IMG/VR virus record: IMGVR_UViG_3300024262_002316
Location: 1 to 64,000 of that record
Length of the DNA stretch: 64,000 nt
From: a virus
Strand: one strand, 5' to 3'
In this document: positions 1-7,906 of the stretch, one piece after another
Position numbering within the stretch: the first letter of the stretch is position 1
How the letters are laid out: each line of letters starts with the position of its first letter
Made by a program: the position numbers and the translations under genes
Notes under the pieces: model-generated
Told to the model about the DNA's origin: nothing
Databases searched by the model: none
What the model saw: the letters and a program-made list of their open reading frames with translations, nothing else

Positions 1-927
1 TGTGGAATGCCCCCGAATGAAGCCAAAATGGCCGGTGTTCCAGTAGCGTGTACAGATTACTCTGCTCTGTATGAGAAAAATCGCAATGGTGGAGGTATTC
101 CTATCAAAGTCCAAGCTATGTACACAGAGTGTGAAACTATGCAAAACAGAGCTTTGTTTGATGTGAAAGATCTAGCTAGCACTATGGCTAAAGTAATGGG
201 TACGCCAGCTCTAAGAATGAGACTCGGACAAGAGGCAAGACAGACTGCTATTAAATATTATAACTGGGATCTCACTGCTAAGAAGTGGGAAGCTGCAATT
301 ATGGATGCCAAGCTCTATGGCAGAGATAAGTGGAAAAATCCGACTATAGATGTAGCTATAACAATGTCTAATAAAGACTCAAATGAAGACTTTTTAAAGA
401 CCCTAGAATCTGTTAAAGACCTATTCGATGATGTATACTTAGTTGCTGCTGAAAACTCAATAGACTACGACAATGATAAGTTTGTAAGGGCTGAAAATGA
501 CTCTGAAAGAGGGCTTGAGGTTGCAGTAGGTGGAGTTGGGTCAGATTGGGTTCTTATACTTCATGCTGGAGAAGAGTTTGTAAAAAATGCTTCAGATATG
601 ACAAAAGAGACATTCGTCAACAATGAAGTTGCTAATGGTCTAATAGTTTTATCTCTAAATGTTAATAAATCTGGCATAATTGATTTCTCCAACAAAATAA
701 CTCAACTAAGGCTAGTTAACAAAAATATTGAAAAAGGAACTCCATTCATATTAGCATCAAACCCGGCAACTGTTCAAATCTTGGCTATGTATGATACTAT
801 TTTCAACATCGAAGATGAAAAAGATAAAAATCTTGCATTTAAAAATATCTACTCTCACATTGGTGAGCTGGTTTTGGCAGAAACCACTAAGGTAGCTTAT
901 ATTATTAAAAGGAGTGATAATGAGTAG
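1..927 (+). CDS. Glycosyltransferase, 3' part (GT-B end plus GT-A-like domain)
   Basis: The reading frame is open from base 1, so the gene starts upstream of the window and its N-terminus is missing. The first visible residues (PNEAKMAGVPVACTDYSAL) match the nucleotide-sugar-binding end of GT-B family 1/4 glycosyltransferases, where the Glu of the E-x7-E motif precedes G-V-P-V. A helical tail follows, ending near KYYNWDLTAKKWEAAI. After about residue 110 a second domain begins (PTIDVAITMSNKDSNEDFL) that looks like a GT-A/family 2 fold; SDWVLILHAGEEF lies where a DxD motif would be, but the aspartates are not canonical. The gene overlaps the next glycosyltransferase by 8 bases. Likely role: modification of surface or virion glycans (inference). 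Confidence 0.6.
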   Translation, partial: CGMPPNEAKMAGVPVACTDYSALYEKNRNGGGIPIKVQAMYTECETMQNRALFDVKDLASTMAKVMGTPALRMRLGQEARQTAIKYYNWDLTAKKWEAAIMDAKLYGRDKWKNPTIDVAITMSNKDSNEDFLKTLESVKDLFDDVYLVAAENSIDYDNDKFVRAENDSERGLEVAVGGVGSDWVLILHAGEEFVKNASDMTKETFVNNEVANGLIVLSLNVNKSGIIDFSNKITQLRLVNKNIEKGTPFILASNPATVQILAMYDTIFNIEDEKDKNLAFKNIYSHIGELVLAETTKVAYIIKRSDNE

Positions 928-1741
928 AAAAAAAATCCTATTTTGTTCCGTGATAAGAAATCGTGCCCCTATGTTAAAATTTTTCTTAAATCAAGTTAGG
1001 GAGACTGCTGAAAGAACTGAAAAGAAGTTTGAGTTCAGTATCTCTTTATATGAAAATGACTCTAAAGACGACTCAAAACTAATCATAGAAGAGTTTAAAT
1101 GGACTGATGAGTGGAATGATGGTTTGTTTGGGAAGGTAGTAGTAAACTGCGAAGATATAGGAACTGAAGAATTTGGTAGTGTTGAATCTGATGACAGAAT
1201 AAAGAACATGGTGCGAGCCCGAAACATGTGTCTTGACCAATTTGGAGATCTTGTTGATTTTGATTATGTCGTATATGCCGATGTTGACTATGCTTGGAGT
1301 AATGATGTTCTTGAAAAGCTTATAGATAAAATTGATTCAGATGACAACGATATGAATATTGTATCTGCTTACAGTCTTCACGCTGACATAAAGCGCCCCC
1401 CTATGGAGCTTTACGACAAGTGGGCTACTAGGCATGAAAAAGAGCATGGGTGGTGGAGCTGTACTCCTTATACTTTCCTATCTGAAGAAATTAAATTGTA
1501 TTCTACTTTCAATGGTCTATGTGTATATGAGGCTAGTCCGTTTGTTGAGGGCCTCAGATTCTCTTCATCGTCTCAAGAATTTGAAGAAGACGTAGAGCAT
1601 ATTTCTATATGTGAAGGGTTCAGAGAACGTGGACTTGATTCTATTTGGATGATTAAAGCTGCACATGTTCTACATTTTATGGACTGCAACAACTTCAAGC
1701 CCTGGCTAGAGCACCAGACTAAAAATACTACTAATGAATAG
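920..1741 (+). CDS. Glycosyltransferase-like protein with DVD motif
   Basis: A 273-aa protein resembling family 69/GT-A-type glycosyltransferases. The N-terminal strand KILFCSVIRNRAPML and the following ISLYENDSKDDS suit a sugar-nucleotide-binding Rossmann-like start, and YVVYADVDYAWS provides a D-V-D metal motif. I chose ATG 920, not the in-frame GTG 914, because AAAAGGAG at 907-914 gives a normal Shine-Dalgarno spacing to 920. The start overlaps the previous stop, so the two are probably translationally coupled. Acceptor and donor cannot be told from sequence. It could act with the downstream sugar-acid cassette or as an independent glycan-modifying enzyme. Confidence 0.55.
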   Translation: MSRKKILFCSVIRNRAPMLKFFLNQVRETAERTEKKFEFSISLYENDSKDDSKLIIEEFKWTDEWNDGLFGKVVVNCEDIGTEEFGSVESDDRIKNMVRARNMCLDQFGDLVDFDYVVYADVDYAWSNDVLEKLIDKIDSDDNDMNIVSAYSLHADIKRPPMELYDKWATRHEKEHGWWSCTPYTFLSEEIKLYSTFNGLCVYEASPFVEGLRFSSSSQEFEEDVEHISICEGFRERGLDSIWMIKAAHVLHFMDCNNFKPWLEHQTKNTTNE

Positions 1742-1934
1742 AAGAGGAAAAAAAGAAAGAGCAAGGTTTGACCACAAAGGTGGTGCATTTGCAGATGGAT
1801 TTAAGATTGGAGAAAAGGCTGCATTTTGTAAGATAAAAGAATTTCTTTCAAAAGAGAGTCGAGAAAACTTACCATTTGATGTAATACAGAATACATTAGA
1901 CTATATAGAAAGTCAATTCAAGAATGATCGATAA
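1734..1934 (+). CDS. Small hypothetical protein
   Basis: A 66-aa basic protein that begins inside the end of the glycosyltransferase gene and overlaps the PhoH start by 11 bases, so it lies in the same transcript. No Shine-Dalgarno stands out, and translation probably relies on coupling. The sequence is mostly predicted helix with a basic N-terminus (MNRRGKKERARF). I do not recognise a family. The tight overlap on both sides is the best evidence that it is real. Confidence 0.5.
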   Translation: MNRRGKKERARFDHKGGAFADGFKIGEKAAFCKIKEFLSKESRENLPFDVIQNTLDYIESQFKNDR

Positions 1935-3651
1935 CTCCTTCCAACCTAAAACTGATGGACAAAGAAAATACATTCATAGCATAATTAATAACACTATTAC
2001 ATTCGCCACCGGCCCAGCCGGGACCGGGAAAACGATAATCGCAGTTAAGCTTGCAGTAGATGCCCTAAAGAGTGGTGAGGTTAATAAGCTAATTCTATGT
2101 AGACCTGCCGTTGCTGCTGGCGAGAAGCTTGGATTTCTTCCTGGAGATATGGCTGCTAAAGTTGACCCCTATCTAAGACCTATCTATGACTATCTCGAAG
2201 AGTTTCTGGGGGAAGACTACAGAACTTACGTTACTAGAAAGTACATTGAAGTAGCTCCTATAGCCTTTATGCGAGGGCGTGCTCAGCCAATGAATTCACT
2301 TATATCTACTAAAAATGGCTTTGTAAAGATGGGGTCTTTGAGTGTTGGTGATAAAATAACATCTTCAACCGGAAGAGATCAAATAGTTACAGGAATATTC
2401 CCACAGGGTAAAAAAGATGTATATAAAATAACATTTTCTGATAATACTTCTTGCCTATCTACAGAGGATCATCTTTGGAATGTAAAAACCAGAGAGGATT
2501 TTTCAAGATCTAAAGATTTTAGAACTATAACACTAAAAGAAATAATTGACGCTGGTGTGTGGCAAAATAAACAGAGAAGGTTTGAAATTCCTATATTGTC
2601 TGGGCCAGCTCACTTTAATAAAAATGAATTAGAAATAGACCCATATGTGCTAGGAATTATATTGGGAGATGGATGCATATCGGGTAATGCTATCTCAATT
2701 ACAAACAATGATAAAGAAATTTTTGATAATATTTCACTTAGACTAAATGAAGATTTTATTATATCTGAGCAAAACCCTGGACCTAAAAAAACTAAAACCT
2801 TCAATGTAATTAAATCTAATCACAACAATAGTTTTAAAAATGATATAAAGTCAAAATTAGAGTGTCTTGGACTAATGGGACTTAAATCATATGAAAAATT
2901 CATACCCGAAAAATACATTTATAGTGATGTAAGTGATAGATTAGACATACTAAGAGGTTTAATGGACTCAGATGGTTCTATATATCGTGATAAAAAATTC
3001 AACAGAGTAGAATACTCCTCTACTTCTGAAAGATTGGCAGATGGTGTTATTAAGATAGTTGAGAGTTTGGGGGGCATCTGCTTTAAAAGAATTAGAACAA
3101 AGGAAAATAAAAAAGGTGGTATCGCAAATGGCCGACATGTTATTCATAGAAGAGATTCGTGGACAGTTGATATTAAACTTCCTGGTTCTATAAACCCATT
3201 CTTATTAAAAAGAAAGAGTGATATGTTTGAAAAAATGGGCACATCTACTCCTAGAAGATTTATATCTAATGTTGAATTAGTGGGAAGTGAAGAGTGTCAA
3301 TGTATATCGGTGTCTTCCAATGATAAGCTTTATCTAACCGATAATTTCATAGTTACACATAACACTTTGAAGAAAGCTTTCATTCTAATGGACGAGGCTC
3401 AAAACTCTACTGTAGAGCAAATGAAGATGTTCCTTACTAGGTTGGGTGATGGCTCCAGAATGGTTATCAATGGTGACATGACTCAAAACGATCTTAAAGA
3501 AGACCAAAGATCTGGGCTAGAACATGCTTCAGGGATTCTAAGAGGAATAAGTGGACTAGGTTGGGTAGATCTTAAGAGCTGTGATGTAGTGAGACACCCA
3601 ATGGTTACTAAGATTGTAGAAGCCTATGATGAGAGAGATAAACCCCGCTAA
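1924..3651 (+). CDS. phoH: PhoH-family ATPase interrupted by an intein
   Basis: 575-aa precursor. The N-extein (1-119) carries Walker A GPAGTGKT at 30-37 and the PhoH block APIAFMRGR. The C-extein (481-575) resumes with TLKKAFILMDEAQN, the Walker B/DEAQ motif, and the conserved GDMTQ and DVVRHP segments. Joined, the exteins give a 214-aa PhoH core, normal for phage PhoH proteins, which are widespread in phages but of uncertain function. The intein occupies 120-480 (feature 2281-3363). The start overlaps the small upstream gene, and the stop shares an A with the start of the HNH gene (TAATG), so the three are coupled. Activity requires protein splicing. Confidence 0.93.
   Translation: MIDNSFQPKTDGQRKYIHSIINNTITFATGPAGTGKTIIAVKLAVDALKSGEVNKLILCRPAVAAGEKLGFLPGDMAAKVDPYLRPIYDYLEEFLGEDYRTYVTRKYIEVAPIAFMRGRAQPMNSLISTKNGFVKMGSLSVGDKITSSTGRDQIVTGIFPQGKKDVYKITFSDNTSCLSTEDHLWNVKTREDFSRSKDFRTITLKEIIDAGVWQNKQRRFEIPILSGPAHFNKNELEIDPYVLGIILGDGCISGNAISITNNDKEIFDNISLRLNEDFIISEQNPGPKKTKTFNVIKSNHNNSFKNDIKSKLECLGLMGLKSYEKFIPEKYIYSDVSDRLDILRGLMDSDGSIYRDKKFNRVEYSSTSERLADGVIKIVESLGGICFKRIRTKENKKGGIANGRHVIHRRDSWTVDIKLPGSINPFLLKRKSDMFEKMGTSTPRRFISNVELVGSEECQCISVSSNDKLYLTDNFIVTHNTLKKAFILMDEAQNSTVEQMKMFLTRLGDGSRMVINGDMTQNDLKEDQRSGLEHASGILRGISGLGWVDLKSCDVVRHPMVTKIVEAYDERDKPR
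2281..3363 (+). other. Intein in PhoH (candidate class 3, LAGLIDADG)
   Basis: A 361-aa in-frame insertion between R119 and T481. It begins with Ala, not Cys or Ser, and ends IVTHN before Thr. Block B reads STEDHLW with Trp185; block F has Cys460 in QCISVSSNDKLYLT; the +1 residue is Thr. This Trp/Cys/Thr combination with a non-nucleophilic first residue is the described signature of class 3 inteins. The homing endonuclease has two LAGLIDADG motifs with intact acids (VLGIILGDG near 242-250, ILRGLMDSDG near 342-351). Boundaries were set from homology of the flanks to uninterrupted PhoH. Confidence 0.88.
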
Positions 3652-4058
3652 TGTCGCGCTTCTCTGCCAATTGGATAGTAGAAGCATACACGACCTTTAG
3701 ACTCTCACTTGAGCAGATATCGGATATTGCTGAAAAAGAAGAAATGTACATCCAGGCCCTCCTTGAAAAAAGAGGAGTTCTAGGCGGAAACTCTAAAAAA
3801 CTCAAAAAAGTCAGTTTGAGGAAAAGAAATAAAATAGCTTCTTTGATTTATTTAGGTAATAAGTGCAAAATATGCAAATATAGCAAGTGTGAGGCTGCTC
3901 TAGAGTTTCATCATATCCACATGAAAGATAAGAGCTACAACATTTCTTCTGGCTTTAATCGCCCCTGGGCAGAGCTTAAGAGGGAATTAGATAAATGCAT
4001 GATTGTCTGCTGCAACTGTCATAAAGAAATACACTACAAGAAAAAGGGGCTTATATGA
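3651..4058 (+). CDS. HNH endonuclease, free-standing
   Basis: A 135-aa protein. The C-terminal half has a zinc-knuckle HNH arrangement: CKICKYSKC, then LEFHHIH with the catalytic His pair, then CNCHKEIHY. The N-terminal ~50 residues look like a small helical DNA-binding segment (SLEQISDIAEKEEMYIQALLEKRG). It starts on the last base of the PhoH stop codon. Free-standing HNH genes of this size in phages are usually homing endonucleases; here it sits beside an intein-bearing gene, but nothing ties it to that intein. Confidence 0.82.
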   Translation: MSRFSANWIVEAYTTFRLSLEQISDIAEKEEMYIQALLEKRGVLGGNSKKLKKVSLRKRNKIASLIYLGNKCKICKYSKCEAALEFHHIHMKDKSYNISSGFNRPWAELKRELDKCMIVCCNCHKEIHYKKKGLI

Positions 4059-4849
4059 ATTGGAAAGGTATTCCATTAAAAGAAAGATCTATTAAATTCA
4101 AAGAATTGTCACTGGGGGCGTCTCATCAAGATAAATTGAATTTAATGGAAAATATGTACAAAGATGAGGCTATCTATATAGTGTCCTGTGGCCCATCTCT
4201 GGCTGACATACCCAAAGAGAAACTATTGGAAAAATTAGGTGACAAGCCTGTATTAACTATAAAACAAGCATTTGGAAAAGTTGGGGATGTATCAGATATA
4301 CATCATTTTAACTGTAACAACTTCACAAATTACGATCTTAAAAACACCGTCTCAGTGGCTTCTGCTGGAAACAGCTCTCTAGACGGTATGCGGAAGTCAC
4401 TTTGGGGTAACATTGAAGTAGATTTATTTTTTCCAGTTATAAACAATGGCAGAACTGTTTGCCACGATAACAACTGGGAGGAAAACACTTATGCTAATAA
4501 CCCACTCATGAGGCAATGGGGTCCGGGCACACTTCAAGAGACCGCCATATTTACTGCCGTACACACTGGGGCAAAACACATAGGCTTAATTGGTATAGAT
4601 TTCGGGCCAATAGAGTGGGACGAATCGAAAGACGGCATATATCTACCACACTTCTATGACTCTGAAAATGACCAAAAGCCAGGAAACTCCCCAAAAGGAC
4701 AATTATTTCATGGTGAAAATAGATTAGTAATAGAGGGTACAAGGCAAATAAAAGAATGGTTAGATTCAAAGAAGATTAGTATTACTGTTGATAGTAATGG
4801 TAGTCATGTTCATGAATCAATAAATAGGGATTTTTGGCTATATGAATAA
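4055..4849 (+). CDS. GPSL-type protein, GT42 sialyltransferase-like or DUF115-like
   Basis: 264 aa. Two features stand out: an N-terminal nucleotide-binding-like loop IYIVSCGPSLADIP, and a central GTLQETAIFTAVHTGAKHIGLIGIDFG. The same pair (C/GNGPSL, then A..lG...I.LiG.DF) occurs in CMP-sialic-acid-dependent GT42 transferases and in the DUF115/MAF family that handles CMP-nonulosonates. I cannot separate the two from sequence alone. Its position directly before a KdsB-containing cassette suits an enzyme that transfers a CMP-activated sugar acid, but that is inference. The start overlaps the HNH stop by 4 bases; a 46-base gap follows. Confidence 0.5.
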   Translation: MNWKGIPLKERSIKFKELSLGASHQDKLNLMENMYKDEAIYIVSCGPSLADIPKEKLLEKLGDKPVLTIKQAFGKVGDVSDIHHFNCNNFTNYDLKNTVSVASAGNSSLDGMRKSLWGNIEVDLFFPVINNGRTVCHDNNWEENTYANNPLMRQWGPGTLQETAIFTAVHTGAKHIGLIGIDFGPIEWDESKDGIYLPHFYDSENDQKPGNSPKGQLFHGENRLVIEGTRQIKEWLDSKKISITVDSNGSHVHESINRDFWLYE

Positions 4850-4895
4850 CGAAAACCGTTTTAATGTTAGACCCCAGTAGAAATAGAGTAACAAA

Positions 4896-5645
4896 GTGAA
4901 ACAATTGAAAACTTCTTTAGAAGAATTAAAAAAATTAGGAGTCGTAGGTGTTAAGCAGTCTACCGAAGACGAGGGCGCAGCATACGAAGATATAGCTTTA
5001 ATTAGAGATATTTCTAGAAGCTGTGGATTAAAATTAAATATCAAAATTGGAGGCTGTGAAGCTAAAACGGACATTTCTTTTTGTAATTCCATTAAAGTAG
5101 ATGGAATTGTTGCTCCAATGATTGAATCAGAATTTGCGTTACAAAAATTTACAGAAAGCATATGTTGCATAGAAGATGCTGACTTCTACATAAATATAGA
5201 AAGCAGTACAGCAGTTGACAATCTTAATAAGATTTTAGAATCAAATTATTTCAATACTTTAAATGGGGTTGTTATAGGGCGAACTGATTTAGCTAAATCT
5301 TATGGATATGAAAAAGGAATGGTAGATTCCCCAGAAATGCAAAACAAGGTATACGATATCTTGAAAACCTGTAGTAAAAAATCTCCCACCATGATAATAG
5401 GTGGCAACATTAATAAACAAAGTATTCCTTTTATTGAAAAGCTATATCGTGAGAATCTGTTACATTTCATAGAAACCAGAAACATTATTATTGATTTAAA
5501 AAAAGCTTTTGATAATGACTTAGAGGCAGTAATCAAAAAAGCTCTTATTTTTGAGTCTCTTTGGTTAGAATTTAAAGCGAATAAGTATTTAATGCAAGGA
5601 AAAGAATATATGGATAGGGCAAAACAAATTAGAGGAAGAATATGA
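4896..5645 (+). CDS. HpcH/HpaI-family aldolase (first copy)
   Basis: 249 aa, TIM-barrel aldolase/citrate-lyase superfamily. Likely ligand residues include E77 in APMIESEFAL, E102 in INIESSTA and D131 in GVVIGRTDLA, matching the Glu/Asp metal-binding pattern of pyruvate-utilising class II aldolases. The family joins pyruvate (or oxaloacetate) to an aldehyde to give 2-keto-3-deoxy acids, or runs in reverse. GTG 4896 is the first possible start after an in-frame stop; no strong Shine-Dalgarno is visible, and TTG 4905 is an alternative. The 3' end overlaps the next gene (ATGA). It is only distantly like the second aldolase at 7163, so the two may have different substrates. Confidence 0.75.
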   Translation: MKQLKTSLEELKKLGVVGVKQSTEDEGAAYEDIALIRDISRSCGLKLNIKIGGCEAKTDISFCNSIKVDGIVAPMIESEFALQKFTESICCIEDADFYINIESSTAVDNLNKILESNYFNTLNGVVIGRTDLAKSYGYEKGMVDSPEMQNKVYDILKTCSKKSPTMIIGGNINKQSIPFIEKLYRENLLHFIETRNIIIDLKKAFDNDLEAVIKKALIFESLWLEFKANKYLMQGKEYMDRAKQIRGRI

Positions 5646-6790
5646 ATAACAGATATGAACTTTTAAAAAATTGGCTACTATCAGGCAACTGCTTTAAGAT
5701 GATTTGTGGAGCAGGAAATGAAGACATAGTTCATGTAGAAAAACTATCTTTTATTTACACGCTTGCAGGAGCTAAGATTCTAGACGTTTCTGCAAACACA
5801 TCAGTTGTAAAGGCTGCTAAAAAAGGGATTGATTCTGCCCTTAGTTTTGCTGAACGCGAAAATATAAACACAATAGAACGTCCCTTCATTATGGTTAGCA
5901 TTGGTATGCCAGGAGATCATCATGTTAGAAAATCATACATTGATCCAAATACATGTGTTAGCTGTAAACTGTGTATACCAGTTTGCCCAACGGAGGCAAT
6001 ACCAACAGACTTTGTAGGGAGATTAGATTATTTTAAGTCTTTAAACGGCTCTTTGGATGAAGAAGACCAGGATAAAGAAATTGTTATCAAAGATTTATGT
6101 ATAGGTTGTGGAAAATGTAGTGCAATTTGTCCAAAACCAGGCATTATTTCTTACAGGCATAATCATAGGGAATTAGAAAAATTGTTGCCAGAATGTCTTG
6201 AAGCTGGTGCTGAGCTTTTTGAGCTTCATGCAGCAATAGATGACGATGAGCAAACCTTGAAAGAGTGGAAAATAATAAACGATATTAATTCTACTAATTA
6301 TAACTCTATTTGTTTGGATAGGCTTAATTTGGGAAACATACATTTAGAACATCGTATTGCAGAAGTGAAAAAACTTTGCGATGACAGGCTAATTGTTCAA
6401 GCAGATGGATATCCTATGAGTGGAGGAGAGGACGACTATAATACTACTCTCCAAGCTGTTGCTTGCGCTGATGTTATTAATAAAAAATTTAATATGAAGA
6501 ACAATACAAAACGCATAGTAGATAAGGTTGGAAGAACTAAAATATCTTCTAAGAAAAAATATAAAAAATCTACATCTGTTCCTATAATATTATCTGGGGG
6601 GACAAATTCTTTTTCAAAAGAGCTTGCAGACAAAACAGAGGTTAGTATTAATGGGGTAGCCATAGGAACATTTGCTAGAGATATTGTTCAAGAGTTTATA
6701 GAACCTGATGGCTTTCTTGATAATAAAGAAAAAATCATGTTAGCATATAATGTTGCTAGAGAGTTAGTAAAAAGGAATACTAATGAATAA
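5642..6790 (+). CDS. LdpA-like protein with two [4Fe-4S] motifs
   Basis: 382 aa. The N-terminus (GNCFKMICGAGNED, then FIYTLAGAKILDVSAN) matches the opening of cyanobacterial LdpA (light-dependent period), a redox-sensing Fe-S protein that feeds the circadian clock. It is followed by two ferredoxin motifs: Cys105/108/111/115 and Cys153/156/159/163. The C-terminal half keeps other LdpA landmarks, QADGYPMSGG near 253 and a barrel-like LSGGTN near 317 with NGVAIGTFARD. Recognition is from remembered family features, not a search. Position between aldolase and phosphatase, with overlapping starts and stops, argues for a metabolic job in sugar-acid synthesis rather than clock input. Confidence 0.72.
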   Translation: MNNRYELLKNWLLSGNCFKMICGAGNEDIVHVEKLSFIYTLAGAKILDVSANTSVVKAAKKGIDSALSFAERENINTIERPFIMVSIGMPGDHHVRKSYIDPNTCVSCKLCIPVCPTEAIPTDFVGRLDYFKSLNGSLDEEDQDKEIVIKDLCIGCGKCSAICPKPGIISYRHNHRELEKLLPECLEAGAELFELHAAIDDDEQTLKEWKIINDINSTNYNSICLDRLNLGNIHLEHRIAEVKKLCDDRLIVQADGYPMSGGEDDYNTTLQAVACADVINKKFNMKNNTKRIVDKVGRTKISSKKKYKKSTSVPIILSGGTNSFSKELADKTEVSINGVAIGTFARDIVQEFIEPDGFLDNKEKIMLAYNVARELVKRNTNE

Positions 6791-7163
6791 TAATAAGTTG
6801 ATCATAGCAGTAGATTTTGATGGAACTTTGTGCGAGTTCTCATTTCCCGACATAGGGGAACAAAAGGAAAAGCATAAAGCTTTAATGGATAGATTGATAC
6901 AATTAAAAAACGAGGGTCACAAGCTCATCTTATGGACTAATAGAGGTGACAATGAAGAATACCCAGTATTGACCGAGGCTATTGAATGGTGCAAGGAAAA
7001 AGGATTAGAGTTTGATTCTGTTAATGAGAATTTGCCTAATCAAAAAAAGCTATCTGGCTACAGCCCAAAGATTATGGCCGATGTTTACATTGATGATAAA
7101 GCCCTAGAGTTTAATAACAGCGATTCTATCAAAAAAACCTTAGATTTTTTAGCGAATTTATAA
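6783..7163 (+). CDS. HAD-superfamily phosphatase
   Basis: 126 aa. Motif I is DFDGTL with nucleophile D11 and acid D13; motif II is WTNRG (51-55); motif III/IV are represented by the C-terminal YIDDKA (D104, D105). The cap domain is minimal, as in small phage HAD enzymes. In the KDO pathway a HAD phosphatase (KdsC) removes phosphate from the 8-phosphate; this gene sits where such a step would be needed, but it is not clearly KdsC. It overlaps LdpA by 8 bases and the next aldolase by one base (TAATG). Confidence 0.8.
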   Translation: MNNNKLIIAVDFDGTLCEFSFPDIGEQKEKHKALMDRLIQLKNEGHKLILWTNRGDNEEYPVLTEAIEWCKEKGLEFDSVNENLPNQKKLSGYSPKIMADVYIDDKALEFNNSDSIKKTLDFLANL

Positions 7164-7900
7164 TGAATATAAAAGATAAATTAAAATCTGGCGAGAACGT
7201 ATATGGTACATGGTGTGTAATTCCATCACCTGAAGTTGTTAATGTAATATCAAAATCTGGACTAGATTTTATTATTGTTGATATGGAGCATGGGCCTATG
7301 GATCATGTTACAGCTCAACGTATGGTTACATCTACTCAATCTGAAAAATGCAACGCTATTGTTAGGGTTCCAAGTAATAATGAGTCAGATATATTAAAGT
7401 CATTAGATATTGGTTCGGATGGTATAATAATACCTCATGTTAATACAGTTGAAGATGTACAAAAGTGCGTAAGTTATTCTAAATACTCACCAATAGGGAA
7501 TAGAGGCTATACCCCTTACACTAGATCTGGTGGATATCACAATAAAGTTGACTACAAAAATAAAGAAAATGAAAAAGGTTTTGTCGGGGTGATTCTTGAG
7601 AGTACAGAGGGTCTTAGTAATATTAGCTCAATAGTTGACAATGAACATGTGGACATGGTTTACATTGGAGCCTATGACCTGTCTGCTAGTTTAGGTTGTT
7701 CTGTAAATGACAAGAAAGTTCTGGATGAACTTGAAAGATGTGCCGAAATAACTAGAAATGCTAACAAGTCAATTGGCTGCTTGTTTCATGATCAAAAAGA
7801 ATTAAATCTTTTTAAGAACATGGGAGTAAACTTTTTGGTCTATGGAGTAGACAGCTCTGTATTGTATAATGGGTTTTCAGAAATTAAAAAATGGAGGTAG
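7163..7900 (+). CDS. HpcH/HpaI-family aldolase (second copy)
   Basis: 245 aa and a more canonical member than the copy at 4896. The family's catalytic signature is present: DMEHGP with general base His43, RVPS with Arg68, the metal ligand Glu146 in ILESTEG, and Asp172 in YIGAYDLSASLG. Known relatives include 4-hydroxy-2-oxoheptanedioate aldolase and 2-dehydro-3-deoxyglucarate aldolase; all handle pyruvate plus an aldehyde. Within this operon it is the best candidate to build the 2-keto-3-deoxy acid that the next gene would activate. The actual aldehyde partner cannot be inferred. Confidence 0.88.
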   Translation: MNIKDKLKSGENVYGTWCVIPSPEVVNVISKSGLDFIIVDMEHGPMDHVTAQRMVTSTQSEKCNAIVRVPSNNESDILKSLDIGSDGIIIPHVNTVEDVQKCVSYSKYSPIGNRGYTPYTRSGGYHNKVDYKNKENEKGFVGVILESTEGLSNISSIVDNEHVDMVYIGAYDLSASLGCSVNDKKVLDELERCAEITRNANKSIGCLFHDQKELNLFKNMGVNFLVYGVDSSVLYNGFSEIKKWR

Positions 7901-7906
7901 ATAACA

